Source: Tenacibaculum sp. M341
Lineage (GTDB): Bacteria > Bacteroidota > Bacteroidia > Flavobacteriales > Flavobacteriaceae
Assembly: GCF_004337695.1 (NCBI RefSeq)
Contig: NZ_SJXJ01000003.1
Span: forward strand, 62,001 to 126,000
DNA length: 64,000 nucleotides
Reading direction: 5' to 3'
Shown here: positions 1-10,600 of the stretch, piece by piece
How the letters are laid out: every line of letters starts with the position of its first letter
Numbering within the stretch: position 1 is the first letter of the stretch
The notes under the pieces: generated by a model
What the model was told of the DNA's origin: nothing
The model's input: only the letters and a program-made list of their open reading frames with translations
Databases searched by the model: none
Program-made: the position numbers and the translations under genes

Positions 1-73
1 AGGCAAAATAGTAGCCGAAGGAATCTGGAAAAAAGACAAGCTTGTAGAAGAGGAGGATGAAGAAAATAAGTAG
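1..73 (+). CDS. C-terminal end of an unidentified protein (partial)
   Basis: The window opens inside a plus-strand reading frame (codons from base 2) that reads GKIVAEGIWKKDKLVEEED and a few more acidic residues before TAG at 71-73. The G-x-x-x-A-E-G-x-W-K spacing recalls the last unit of MORN/YwqK-like repeat proteins, but 23 residues cannot settle the family. The stop is followed by about 260 bases without a recognisable gene, up to a terminator hairpin at 331. Confidence 0.4.
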   Translation, partial: GKIVAEGIWKKDKLVEEEDEENK

Positions 74-330
74 TTTACATGTTTTTTGTCGTTTAGAGTT
101 TCGTTTTATCGATTTGTTTTTGCAATTCATCTAACTATTAGGTGTTTATGACGAATATTTGCTAAAAACAATAGTTGTTGATTGTACTTTAGAAGCGTAG
201 TTTTAAAGTTCTATTAAACATTTATTTGTTTAAACAAGATATGATGTTTGAAAAGCATCGAAATTTTTTTTCATTTTTTGAAATTTCCCACTTTGGAAAT
301 TTTTTAGATTTATTTGGTTGATTAATTAAG

Positions 331-364
331 CCTTTTGCATCCCCAATATGCAAAAGGTTTTTTT
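331..364 (+). terminator. Rho-independent terminator
   Basis: A perfect 10-bp stem, CCTTTTGCAT (331-340) with ATGCAAAAGG (348-357), has a 7-base loop and is followed by a run of seven T. It lies in the gap between the partial gene at 1-73 and the GSCFA gene. A TTG codon at 335 opens the GSCFA reading frame inside the hairpin, which argues that the frame upstream of the real start is fortuitous. The 74-330 stretch before it holds no gene I can recognise. Confidence 0.8.
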
Positions 365-433
365 ATTTATAGTTTAAGGTATCAAATAATAGTATTTATA
401 ATTGTGCTAAATTCGTGGTATAAAACTAAGCTT

Positions 434-1384
434 GTGATTTTACAAACTCATATACCTTTAAAAAAGCAACAACATTCATTAATAGATTACTCTTCAAAAT
501 TATTTTTGTTAGGTTCATGTTTTTCTGAAAATATAGGGAATAAACTGTCGTATTATAAGTTTCAATCTAGTCAAAATCCATTCGGAATTTTATTTCATCC
601 CAAAGCAATTGAAAGATTAATTTTAAATGCAATCAATGAAAAAAAATATACTGAAGAAGATATTTTTAATTTTAATGAACGTTGGCATTGTTTTGAAACA
701 CATTCTAATTTAAGTTCTGTAGATAAAGATGAGTTTTTAAATACTTTAAATATTTCGATAAAAGATACTTTTCAGCAATTGCAAAAAGCATCACATATTA
801 TAATTACATTAGGTACTGCTTGGGTGTATAGATATATTTCTTCGGATGTAGTAGTTGCCAATTGCCACAAGGTTCCTCAAAAACAATTTTTAAAAGAAAT
901 TTTAACGGTCAATGAAGTGTCTGAAAGTTTAGCAAGTATTTGTAGTTTGATACGATCTGTAAATAAGGAGGCTTCTATTTTGTTTACAGTATCTCCTGTG
1001 CGTCACATAAAAGATGGTTTTATAGAAAATAAAAGGAGTAAGTCTCACTTACTGTCTGTTATCCACGAAGTGATTGATCCAAGAAAAAATATACATTATT
1101 TTCCTTCGTATGAAATTATGATGGATGAATTACGTGATTATCGTTTTTATAAGGAAGATATGATTCATCCCAGTCAAACAGCTATAGATTACATTTGGAA
1201 TAGATTTGTAGACACCTGGTTTCATGAATCATCATTATTTACAATGAAAAAGGTAGAGGAAATTCAAAAAGGAATAGCTCATAAACCTTTTAATACTAAT
1301 TCTGATGCACACCAAACATTTTTAAAGAAATTAACTCAGAAGAAAGAAATACTCTTAAAAGAGTTTCCTTTTATGAGGTTTTAG
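434..1384 (+). CDS. GSCFA domain protein
   Basis: The protein begins around ILQTHIPLKKQ and shows the family signature GSCFSENIG about 30 residues in, then ITLGTAWVY and FTVSPVRHI, and DMIHPS near the end. These are the blocks of the GSCFA family (SGNH-hydrolase-like, exact substrate unknown, common in Bacteroidota). The frame stays open upstream to a TTG at 335, but that lies in a terminator hairpin, and the first 33 residues do not resemble the family. I therefore choose the GTG at 434, which puts the protein at 316 residues, near the usual length. An ATT or TTG nearby remains possible. No signal peptide is evident with this start. Confidence 0.8.
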   Translation: MILQTHIPLKKQQHSLIDYSSKLFLLGSCFSENIGNKLSYYKFQSSQNPFGILFHPKAIERLILNAINEKKYTEEDIFNFNERWHCFETHSNLSSVDKDEFLNTLNISIKDTFQQLQKASHIIITLGTAWVYRYISSDVVVANCHKVPQKQFLKEILTVNEVSESLASICSLIRSVNKEASILFTVSPVRHIKDGFIENKRSKSHLLSVIHEVIDPRKNIHYFPSYEIMMDELRDYRFYKEDMIHPSQTAIDYIWNRFVDTWFHESSLFTMKKVEEIQKGIAHKPFNTNSDAHQTFLKKLTQKKEILLKEFPFMRF

Positions 1385-1527
1385 GGAAAGATGTTGTCAT
1401 ATAAAAGGAGTTTTTAGATCTTTCTAAATAGAGGTTCTTTTTTAAGAGAGTAAAACTAAATGGTTTGTTATCAGGAGTACTTGAAATATTTTTTTATAAA
1501 AAAATGTTAATATTTAAAAAAAATAAA

Positions 1528-1535
1528 TAGATTTG
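1528..1535 (+). promoter_or_regulatory. Probable -7 promoter box of the OmpH-like gene
   Basis: TAGATTTG matches the Bacteroidota -7 consensus TAnnTTTG and is 37 bases upstream of the ATG at 1573. I see no convincing TTG at the usual 19-21 base spacing upstream, so only the -7 box is supported. Confidence 0.5.
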
Positions 1536-1572
1536 CGCCTGATTTTAAATATAAACGGGGGACATATTTACT

Positions 1573-2106
1573 ATGAAAAAAATTACTTTAGGAATTGCTA
1601 TAGTTGCATTGTTATTTTCTGTAATTACATTTTTTTACACTCAAGAGAGATCGAAGTTAGTGTATGTAGATGTAAATAAACTTTTAGAAGGCTACAAAAG
1701 AACAAAGGTAGTACGCGCTGATTTTGAGAAGAAAGCAAAAGTATTACGTGCTAATGTTGATAGCTTAGTTACAGATTGGCAAAAAGAGTTAAAACTATAT
1801 GAAAAAGAGCGTGCTAATTATTCAAAAAAGGAGTTGCAACTAAAGCAAGAGTTATTGGGTAATAAACAGCAACAAATTAATAATTATCAACAAGCTATTC
1901 AAAAGCAAATTCAGGAAGAAGATAAAAAAGCTACTCAAACAGTAGTAAATGATATCAATGATTACGTGACTGAGTTTGGTAAGCAAAAAGGATACAAAAT
2001 GATTTTCGGTGCCAGTGGAGGTGGAAATATAATGTATGCTGATAAAAGTGCAGATCTTACAGAGATTGTTTTAGAACAATTAAACGCTGAATTTGAGGGA
2101 AAATAA
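1573..2106 (+). CDS. OmpH/Skp family periplasmic chaperone
   Basis: A 177-residue protein with an N-terminal hydrophobic signal or anchor segment (about residues 5-23), the strand VYVDVNKLLEGYKRTKVV, a long charged and glutamine-rich helical middle (about 50-130, the coiled-coil tentacles of Skp), and a C-terminal strand region containing GYKMIFGASGGGNIMYADKS. This order is that of OmpH/Skp chaperones, which hold unfolded outer-membrane proteins in the periplasm. Length is normal for the family. It is probably transcribed alone from the TAGATTTG box upstream. The function is inferred from family membership; no client is indicated by context. Confidence 0.85.
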   Translation: MKKITLGIAIVALLFSVITFFYTQERSKLVYVDVNKLLEGYKRTKVVRADFEKKAKVLRANVDSLVTDWQKELKLYEKERANYSKKELQLKQELLGNKQQQINNYQQAIQKQIQEEDKKATQTVVNDINDYVTEFGKQKGYKMIFGASGGGNIMYADKSADLTEIVLEQLNAEFEGK

Positions 2107-2655
2107 ACATTAATGGCTAACGCTATATTTATGTTGAATAGAATGATTATAAAAATTTCTCGATTAGTCATATTACCATATAAATCTATAGGCATGTCAG
2201 AAGGTCAAGAGCTGAGAATGATGGATATACTAAGTAAGATGTTGGGAAACTTCGGGGAAAATATAAAAATTATCTATAATCCATTGCTACCAATGCCAAG
2301 AGATAGTAAAGAATCTACAAGAATTTGATACTATGATAAATGAAATTGCTTTTCATGTGTTTATATTTCAGAAATATCTCTTAGAACTCTTGAGTTATGT
2401 ATGTTCAAGAATGTATAGAATTAATCATGCTAATATGATATCATTTGTATATCCAATAGATGAAAAGTTTTTAAGAAGAATATTTTTAAGTATTAATGCA
2501 AAGAATGTAGAGGTTTATGCACTATAAGTAAAGTTTAAAGTAGAAACTTAGTACAAATAACAAACGAAAAATTTAATAACAAAAGAGTTTCATTTTTTAT
2601 AAGATAAATTTTATATGAGAATGATAATTAAGAATAAAAGATCAAATTATATATT
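2107..2655 (+). other. 549-base stretch with two doubtful small ORFs
   Basis: Two plus-strand frames are open here: 2113-2328 (71 codons, starting MANAIFMLNRM) and 2333-2527 (64 codons, starting MINEIAFHVFIF). They are in different frames 4 bases apart. Neither shows a signal peptide, a domain or a recognisable motif, and methionine and isoleucine are unusually frequent, as expected of AT-rich non-coding DNA. They could be remains of one frameshifted gene. I see no terminator or strong promoter between them and the Rhs gene at 2656. Treat as unassigned. Confidence 0.25.
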
Positions 2656-5600
2656 ATGATAAAGAATCCAATGGTGAGAAAGATCATTTTAGTTTTAGCT
2701 TTAAAGATGTGTTTTTTTGAGGGTAATTCACAAGGTCCTATATCACCAGAAGCAGGAACCTTTGAACCAATTGATGCGTCAGATATGGTTAATTTAATTA
2801 CTGGAGATTTAAGTTATGTTTTACCTCTATTAGAAGTCCCTAGTCCGGAAGGAGGTTATCCAATTACATTGAATTACCATGCTGGTATATCATTAGACCA
2901 AGATGCTAGTTGGACAGGGTTAGGATGGAACATTAATCCAGGAGCAATAAACAGAAATGTAAGTGGTGTTCCAGATGATTGGAATGATGCTTTAAGTTCT
3001 TCAATTTCAAGGAGTGTAGGAGGAACTGTTAGGAATACTCAGATTTTTGCAGGAGTAGGTTGGGGAGATGATGATAGTAATTCTATAGGTTTACATGCTA
3101 ATATTCAGTCACACAAGGCTTTTGGGGGGGAGACTACCTATAATTATACAATTGGTGTACAGGCAAAATTAGGAGATCATAGTTTTGGAGCTAATTATTC
3201 TAATAATGGATCATGGGGAGTAAATTATAGCGGGTTAAATTATAATTCTAATTCTGGTTTGGGAGTAACTTTATCATTACCAGTAATGGAAAATGGTCTT
3301 TATGCTAATTTATCATATTCAGCAAAAACAGGTTTGGGAGTTTCACTCAGTTCGCCAGGATTAACTCCATTAAATGATGTTTCTGTAAACTTAGTAGGTA
3401 GTAGTGGGGCAAACTCAGGTACTTCTTCGAGTGCAACAAGTATGGATTTTGGAGATATGTTTAGTATAAATTTAAATTTTGGTTTTTTTAAAATAGGAAT
3501 TAAGACTCAAGAATATGATTACTGGCATTTTGATGAAAAAACCTATGGAAGTACAGGAGCTTTATATGCGGGGAAATTATCTAACACTTTAGAAAATAAA
3601 GTTTTACCTAGGTTTCATGCATTTGATGCATCTCAAAGTTTAAACGAATTTGATAGAGCTATAGAAGGATCATTAAATAATCCAACATATATAAATTATG
3701 ATAAATATGATGTAAATGCTCAGGGTATTAACGGATCGATAAGTCCTTATTTATTCAATACAGGTTTTTTACATTTACCAAGTAGTTATTATGTTCGTAG
3801 AAAAACTAATTTATACGGAAAAAATACAGAGTTAGTACACCAATTTTATGATATTCCTGACCTTTATAAAAACTCACTAAGTTCAAGTATAGATCAGAAT
3901 AATGGAGTAGCTTTTTATTTTAAGAATAGATATGCTTCCTATATTAGATTTAAACCTGAAGATAATGTATCTTGGACAAATGACAATCACAATAGACAGG
4001 GTAAAATTTTACAGTCAATTAGAGTTGGACAAGAATCTACAGAATATCAGGGGTATAATAGTACAAAAAATCGTTTACAAAGAGGATCTTACATTCAAAC
4101 ATTTACAAATAAACAGTTAAAAGATATTCCTTTTTACAATAATGGCATTGATAGGAGAAAATTTGATGAAAACGGTATCGGTGCTTTTAAAATTACTAAA
4201 GCAGACGGTTTAACTTATCATTACGCTCTACCTGTCTATCAAAAAGAGAAAATAAGCAGAGTAACTCAATATAAAGAGAATATTAATAATAAGTATACAG
4301 AAGAACAATCTTTAACCCCTTATGCAACGCATTGGTTATTAACAGCAATTACAGGACCTGATTACATAGATAAGAATGCAGATAACGAGTTAGATAGTAA
4401 TGATTATGGTTATTGGGTGAAATTTGATTATGGAAAATGGTCTGATGGTTTTGGATGGAGAGTTCCTAAAAGAGGATACCATTATGGTGAAAACTCTAAA
4501 AGCTTTTCATGGGGATTAAAAGAGGTTTATTATTTGAATAGTATAAAAACTAGAACACATACGGCATTATTTATAAAGGAAGATAGAGTTGATGGAAAAT
4601 CCAATGTTTCGAATCACTACAATTCTACTAGAACTAACTTGAGAAATTATAATGCAAGGTATAATACATTAGATCAGAATTTACCTGTTTATGGTGGGGC
4701 AGATGGTAAAACTTATTATCCAGGTGTATATTCGTTACAATCTCCAGATGATTTAGCATCCTATTGGACTACATATAGTATAATAAATATAGATAATGGA
4801 ATGTATGCTCAGAGTTTTGCTCAAAAATCACAAAAACTTAGTAAAATAATTTTGTTAAAAAATGAAGATGTTCCTGTAAATTTATCAACTCATACAGATG
4901 GACATCCTGCATCTAAGAAAGCATCAGATATTTTCTTTAGAGAAAAAACTATCATTGTAAATGACGGACCGGGTTCTAAAGATTATAACTCAGGATGGGT
5001 GCCTTATGTTAATTCAACATATTATGGCGAATACTACCATAAAATATATGATGTAAAAGATTCGTATTATAACCTTGAAGAAAGAGCTGTTAAGATAGTT
5101 AGTTTTGATTATGATTACTCTTTAGCAAAGCAATATGACAATATTGGAAGGTTATCTTTAAAAAGTGTAAATATTAAAGGTAAAGGAGGGGTAAATGTTA
5201 TACCTCCTTATGATTTTCAATACAAACAAAATACTTTAAGATTTAATAACAATGATAATAAAAACTCTTGGGGACATTATAAAACAATACCTTCTCTTTG
5301 GAGTTTAAATAAGATAAAAACCCCTGTAGGAGGAGAAATCAATATTCATTATGAACCAGATGATTATTCAAGTGAAGCAGCTTTAAGCAGAATATTTTTT
5401 GATAAAAATATAAGAGTTAAATTTGAAAAAAATAATTTCGGTGAAAAGTTTGTAAGGTTTTCTAATAGTACAGGTAATGATTCAAGACAAAATATTAATT
5501 TTGAGAACTATTTCAAAGAAGGTAGAAAAGAGTATATAGACCTATTATATTGGCAAAATGATTATATAGTAGATGTTGCTGCAGAATGTGAAGTGACCTA

Positions 5601-7692
5601 TGTTAGTTCAAATCATTTGTATTTTAAACTTCCAAATTTAAGCAACAAATCAGATGTAAGAAAGAATTATAATTGTAGTAAAAAATCATGGTTTTTTGTT
5701 AAAAATTTTGACGGAGCTATCAATAAAACGATTAATTGGAAGGATGAGATTAATGAGACTTTATGTGATAGTAAAGGAGAGAGAATAAAAATAAGAATTA
5801 CTTCATCTTATCAAAAACAAAATACAAAAGGTGGTGGAATAAGGGTAAAAAAGATTGACGTAGATAATAAATATTACACTAACTATTTTTATAGTAAAAA
5901 AGGCATGTTTTATGCGACTAGTAGTAATTATAAATCTTCAGGAGTAACAAGTTTTTCACCATCTAAACAGTTTAAAGAAATACCGTTTAAAGATTATGTT
6001 TCTTCTCCAGTAGTTATGTACGAGAATGTATCTGTTCAGAAAGAAGATGGTACTGTAAGGAAATTTAATTTTAATGTATTAAAGCCATTTACAATTCAAG
6101 GTAATACATATAAATTAGGAGACTTTTTATCTGTAACTAAAACAACTCCTATAATGGAAAATATTCCTAGAGTTCCAATTAATGATTACAGATTTTATCC
6201 AGGTTATATGCTTAATAAACAAAATTTTAAAATAAAGTCAAATTTTGAATCATTAGGTACTTTAATGTCTAGTGAAGTTATAAATGTTAAAGGACAAGTT
6301 TTAAGTAAAATAACCAATAATTATAAATTATTAGATGATGGTAGCAAAGGAGTAATCCAAGAAAACTATTCAAATGTAGAAAGAATTACAGGTTATGATG
6401 GTCAAAACCATGGAGTAGCTATAAATATAGGAAATACAACTAAATTAAATTATCCTAGTGTTATTGAAAGTATTACTCAAAGTTCTGGAGGTATTACTTC
6501 AACAAGATATTTTGATAAATTTGATATAATCACAGGTAGTCCATTAGAAATAAAAACTCAAGATAGTAAGGGTACAAAAGTAAAAACAGAAATTGTTCCT
6601 GCTTTTCATAAATATTCACAAATGGGACCTAAATCTGATAATAATAGTTATTATAAGAACATGTTATCTCAAGTAGCAGAACAACATTATTATATTTTTA
6701 AAAATGATGAATGGAAACGAATGGGATCCACTGTTACAACATGGAAAAACAATTGGCTATATCCTTTTGACGGAGGTGGAGTTGAAAATTCTTCAGACGT
6801 CTGGCGTAAGCATAAAACATTTGTTTGGAACGGAAAAATTACTGATGGGGGAATTTATGATGGTTTTACAAACTATCTTCATCGTGAGGGAGCTTTAAAT
6901 ACCAATTGGCTTGAAATTAGTGAGGTTAAAAAGTATAATCAATATTCTCAGCCATTAGAGGTAAAGGATATAAATGGAAATTATGCTTCAACTAAAATGG
7001 GAGATACTAACACTAAAATTATAGCAACTGCAAGTGCTGCTTATCACGAAATATATTATTCCGGAGTAGAAAATTTAGGAGGAGTTTCGGCTGCTTATCC
7101 TAACCAAGGAGGAGTATTTTTAGTAGATATAGAAGAAGGAGCTGATTTTGCCAAAAGTAGGAGAACAACTATTAAAGCTCATACAGGAAAAACTTCATTA
7201 AAAGTAGATAATATAGTAGATTGTTTTCATGTAAAATTAAAAAAATATGAACACCGTACAGGTAAATACAAATTATCTGTGTGGATTGATAAAGGAAATG
7301 AAAACAAAGCGAGGGTTTCTATTAAAGGAAATTCAGTCGAGTTTAATGGAGAGATGATATACGTTGGAGATTGGGTGTTGTTAAATCATTATATTGACTT
7401 GAAAGAAGATGGAGATTATACAATTGGAATTAGAAGTACAGGTGATGAAATATATGCGGATGATTTTAGATTACAACCTGTATATTCTAGTATGTTAACT
7501 TATGTTTATAATGAATGGGATGAAGTAAAATATATTATGGGAGCTAATGGCTTGTCAACATTTTATGTTTATGATAATGCAGGAAGATTGATAGAAAGCA
7601 AACAAGAGATCATTGATAAAGTTCAAGGAGATGGCTCGGGAGGGTTTAAAAAAGTAATGACAAACTCTTATAATTATAAAAAAAATAACTAA
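2656..7692 (+). CDS. Rhs-associated large exported protein (first gene of a two-gene Rhs locus)
   Basis: A 1678-residue protein with a signal peptide ending near GNSQG. The next block, with ITGDLSYVLPLLEVPSPEGG then GLGWNINPGAINR (about residues 50-105), is the conserved head of the Bacteroidota proteins that precede Rhs toxins. A glycine- and asparagine-rich beta region follows (about 120-280), then a long region poor in known motifs. A carbohydrate-binding-like beta domain lies at about 1480-1610, and the C-terminus carries YD-repeat sequence (YVYDNAGRLIES). The stop is 2 bases before the next ATG, so the two genes are surely co-transcribed. It probably forms part of the shell that packages the toxin of the downstream gene; this is inference from Rhs/TcB biology. 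The export route (Sec, then perhaps T9SS) is not shown by a clear C-terminal sorting domain. Confidence 0.75.
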   Translation: MIKNPMVRKIILVLALKMCFFEGNSQGPISPEAGTFEPIDASDMVNLITGDLSYVLPLLEVPSPEGGYPITLNYHAGISLDQDASWTGLGWNINPGAINRNVSGVPDDWNDALSSSISRSVGGTVRNTQIFAGVGWGDDDSNSIGLHANIQSHKAFGGETTYNYTIGVQAKLGDHSFGANYSNNGSWGVNYSGLNYNSNSGLGVTLSLPVMENGLYANLSYSAKTGLGVSLSSPGLTPLNDVSVNLVGSSGANSGTSSSATSMDFGDMFSINLNFGFFKIGIKTQEYDYWHFDEKTYGSTGALYAGKLSNTLENKVLPRFHAFDASQSLNEFDRAIEGSLNNPTYINYDKYDVNAQGINGSISPYLFNTGFLHLPSSYYVRRKTNLYGKNTELVHQFYDIPDLYKNSLSSSIDQNNGVAFYFKNRYASYIRFKPEDNVSWTNDNHNRQGKILQSIRVGQESTEYQGYNSTKNRLQRGSYIQTFTNKQLKDIPFYNNGIDRRKFDENGIGAFKITKADGLTYHYALPVYQKEKISRVTQYKENINNKYTEEQSLTPYATHWLLTAITGPDYIDKNADNELDSNDYGYWVKFDYGKWSDGFGWRVPKRGYHYGENSKSFSWGLKEVYYLNSIKTRTHTALFIKEDRVDGKSNVSNHYNSTRTNLRNYNARYNTLDQNLPVYGGADGKTYYPGVYSLQSPDDLASYWTTYSIINIDNGMYAQSFAQKSQKLSKIILLKNEDVPVNLSTHTDGHPASKKASDIFFREKTIIVNDGPGSKDYNSGWVPYVNSTYYGEYYHKIYDVKDSYYNLEERAVKIVSFDYDYSLAKQYDNIGRLSLKSVNIKGKGGVNVIPPYDFQYKQNTLRFNNNDNKNSWGHYKTIPSLWSLNKIKTPVGGEINIHYEPDDYSSEAALSRIFFDKNIRVKFEKNNFGEKFVRFSNSTGNDSRQNINFENYFKEGRKEYIDLLYWQNDYIVDVAAECEVTYVSSNHLYFKLPNLSNKSDVRKNYNCSKKSWFFVKNFDGAINKTINWKDEINETLCDSKGERIKIRITSSYQKQNTKGGGIRVKKIDVDNKYYTNYFYSKKGMFYATSSNYKSSGVTSFSPSKQFKEIPFKDYVSSPVVMYENVSVQKEDGTVRKFNFNVLKPFTIQGNTYKLGDFLSVTKTTPIMENIPRVPINDYRFYPGYMLNKQNFKIKSNFESLGTLMSSEVINVKGQVLSKITNNYKLLDDGSKGVIQENYSNVERITGYDGQNHGVAINIGNTTKLNYPSVIESITQSSGGITSTRYFDKFDIITGSPLEIKTQDSKGTKVKTEIVPAFHKYSQMGPKSDNNSYYKNMLSQVAEQHYYIFKNDEWKRMGSTVTTWKNNWLYPFDGGGVENSSDVWRKHKTFVWNGKITDGGIYDGFTNYLHREGALNTNWLEISEVKKYNQYSQPLEVKDINGNYASTKMGDTNTKIIATASAAYHEIYYSGVENLGGVSAAYPNQGGVFLVDIEEGADFAKSRRTTIKAHTGKTSLKVDNIVDCFHVKLKKYEHRTGKYKLSVWIDKGNENKARVSIKGNSVEFNGEMIYVGDWVLLNHYIDLKEDGDYTIGIRSTGDEIYADDFRLQPVYSSMLTYVYNEWDEVKYIMGANGLSTFYVYDNAGRLIESKQEIIDKVQGDGSGGFKKVMTNSYNYKKNN

Positions 7693-7694
7693 TA

Positions 7695-10600
7695 ATGAGA
7701 AAGATATTAATATTTAAACTAATAGTATTTGTTTTTAGTATTACTAGTTTTTTACATGGTCAAATAATTTCAAAGGTTGATGGACCAATTCCTATTGATG
7801 GAGGAGATAGATGTACTGTCACTGTAAAGTATAATAATCAACTCATTAATGGTGCTATTGTTTTAAATAGTTCTGCAAAAAGTATAACTATAAGTTTACA
7901 AACTACATGTTTGGCAGTAAAAGTATTTAGTTCATCAAATTGGTTAACAGTACCTAGTAATAATGTTTTCGGTAATTTTACTATAAACATTCCTGCGAAT
8001 ACATCCGTTAGTAAAAGAACGACATTTATAAGTTTACAGGATTTTAATGAAGATTTTCTAGGAGGTTTTACCATTGAGCAAGAAGGAGATTCAAGATATG
8101 TAACATATTATTTAGATTCTGATGGAGATGGTTATGGAGATTTCAATGCAGAACCAATAAATGCTATTTCACCACCATTAAAACATGTTACAAACAACGA
8201 TGATCGTTGTCCAAATGAATATAGCGATAATAATAGAGGTTGTATAGACGCGGAAATCGATCAAGATTTTAATTGGACTAAATCGAAAAGATATGATGTA
8301 AATGAAAAATTAATAGGTGCTTATAAAAGTTATTTTGATGAATTAGGAAGAGGAGTCCAAACACAGGTATTCGATATTAAATACAAAAAAATATGGGCTT
8401 CAGAAACCAGGTATGATACAAAAGGAAGACCAGCTTTACAAACTTTAAGTGCTCCTGTAGCAAATGAAGTAAATAATTTATCTTTTCAGTTCAATGAAAA
8501 TTTTATAAGAAAAACTAATGGAACATTTACTAATGACGATTTTGAAAATAATGATATATTAAATCCGTCTAAAGTAGGTAATCAACCTAATACATTAGGG
8601 TATTATTATAGTGAAGCTAACTCTGAAGAATTATTACAAGATATAACAGATAGACCTTACAGTAGAGCAGTATATAGTGAGTTGAATCCAGGAACTATAA
8701 GAAAAAGTATTGGAGGAAATTATTTAGATACTAATGGAAATTCAAAGGCAGATGAAAACGAATGGAAACAAGCATACAGTTTTTCTATGCCAGCTGCTCA
8801 AGAAATGTATTATGTTTATGGATATGATTACTTTCCAAAAAATTCTTCTGCAATTGATTTATATTTAAGTGAAGATTTTGGTACTTACATAAAGTCAGGT
8901 ACTAGAAATGGTCCATTAGTAGCTTCTTACATTAAAGGTAAGGTTATTGAAGCGTGTGATGATATATTAGGTTATGATGAGGTTAATAGAGATTTAGGAG
9001 AAACAATACATTTAGGGGCTAATATAGAAGTTGAAGAAGGTAAAATATATTATGGCCTTTTTAATGGAGAGTATAAGTATGTACAAATAACTGCATCTTC
9101 AAATGTTAAAGCTAAAATTGAAGTAACTTATCCTCGTTTTATTCTTACAGAAGGAGGATGGGGACCTGATGGCTGTAAATATATAGCAAACCATAAAAGT
9201 TTTAATGAAAACCAAGAGGTTTTAAATGATCCTAATGTAAATATCAATTGGTTAAGAGCTACTAAAACTGTATTAGAAGATGTACATGGAAATGAATCAG
9301 TACTATTTACAGATAGTGATGGTAAAACTTTAGCTTCTGCTAGATCAGGAGGAAACTCTACTAAATATGAAGTAGTTTCGTTAATAGGAGAACAAGGGTT
9401 TGTTGATATACATATACCAAATGGATGTGAAAACACATTGACTTTTATTGGAGATAAAAATAATTACAAAGTATATAATTTAAAAACAGAAGAGCATTAT
9501 ACCACTACTCCTAATACTCTTGACAAAGGTTTTTATCGTATACAATACATAGGAAGTAAATTATTTACTAAAACTTCTAATTTAACTTATTTAGATATTG
9601 CAACTGATAACTCTGTAGAGATAAAGGCAGTTGAAGAAAATAGTTCAGGGGTTAAATACATGGTTAATTATTATGATTATAGTCTAAACTATCATAATGA
9701 TATTGGTCAACTAACAGCATCAGTACAACCTCTAGGTTTTGACAAAACATGTTTGTCTGAATTAAGATCAAATGTAATACACAATGATAATTTAAAAAGT
9801 TCATATTCATACGATGTTTTAGGTCAGGTTTCAGCTTCCACAAGTCCAGATGAGGGAACTACTAATTTTAAATATAGAAATGATGGGCAAATACGTTTTT
9901 CTCAAAACAGCAAGCAAGCTAAGGTAAGTGAGTTTTCGTATACTAATTACGATAAATTAGGTAGACCTATTGAAAGTGGTGTTGGTACAGGAGATTTCTC
10001 TGCATTAAATCCAAATAGTAATACTTTATCCTCTTCAATATCTAAAAGAGAACAAGTTTTTACCGTGTATGATTATTTACTAAATGGAGATTTACAGTTT
10101 TTAGGATTAGATTCTGATTATGCTAATCCAACTTTTTTATCTGGTAACGTAGCGAAAACTTATAATACAACAAGTAATGGAATTGTAATATCTACTACTT
10201 ATTATAGTTATGATATTTATGGTCGAGTTGAATGGTTGGTTAAAAAAATTGGTGATTTAGACAATCAAAAGAGAATAACTATAAATTATGAATACGACCA
10301 TGTAACTGGTCAAGTAGCTCAAGTAATTTTTCAAAAAAATAATATAGCTGAAAAATTTGTTCATAAATACAGTTATGATGAAGAAACATACCAATTAAAA
10401 ACAGTTGAAACCGTTGCAGATGGTAAAACAACTATTCATGCAGATTATGAATATTATGAGACTGGTGCTTTAAAAAGAACAGTTTTAGGTAGAGATGACA
10501 TTAATACAAAAGGAATACAAGGAATAGATTATGTATATAATTTATATGGTCAATTAAAGGCGATCAATCATCCAGATTTGTCAAGCGATAAAGATCCAGG

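Noticed and set aside
335-433. N-terminal extension of the GSCFA gene from a TTG at 335
   Set aside because: The TTG lies inside a perfect terminator hairpin (331-357) and the extra residues do not resemble the family N-terminus.
1962-2195. Minus-strand 77-codon ORF
   Set aside because: It shadows the OmpH-like gene and has no independent coding signal.
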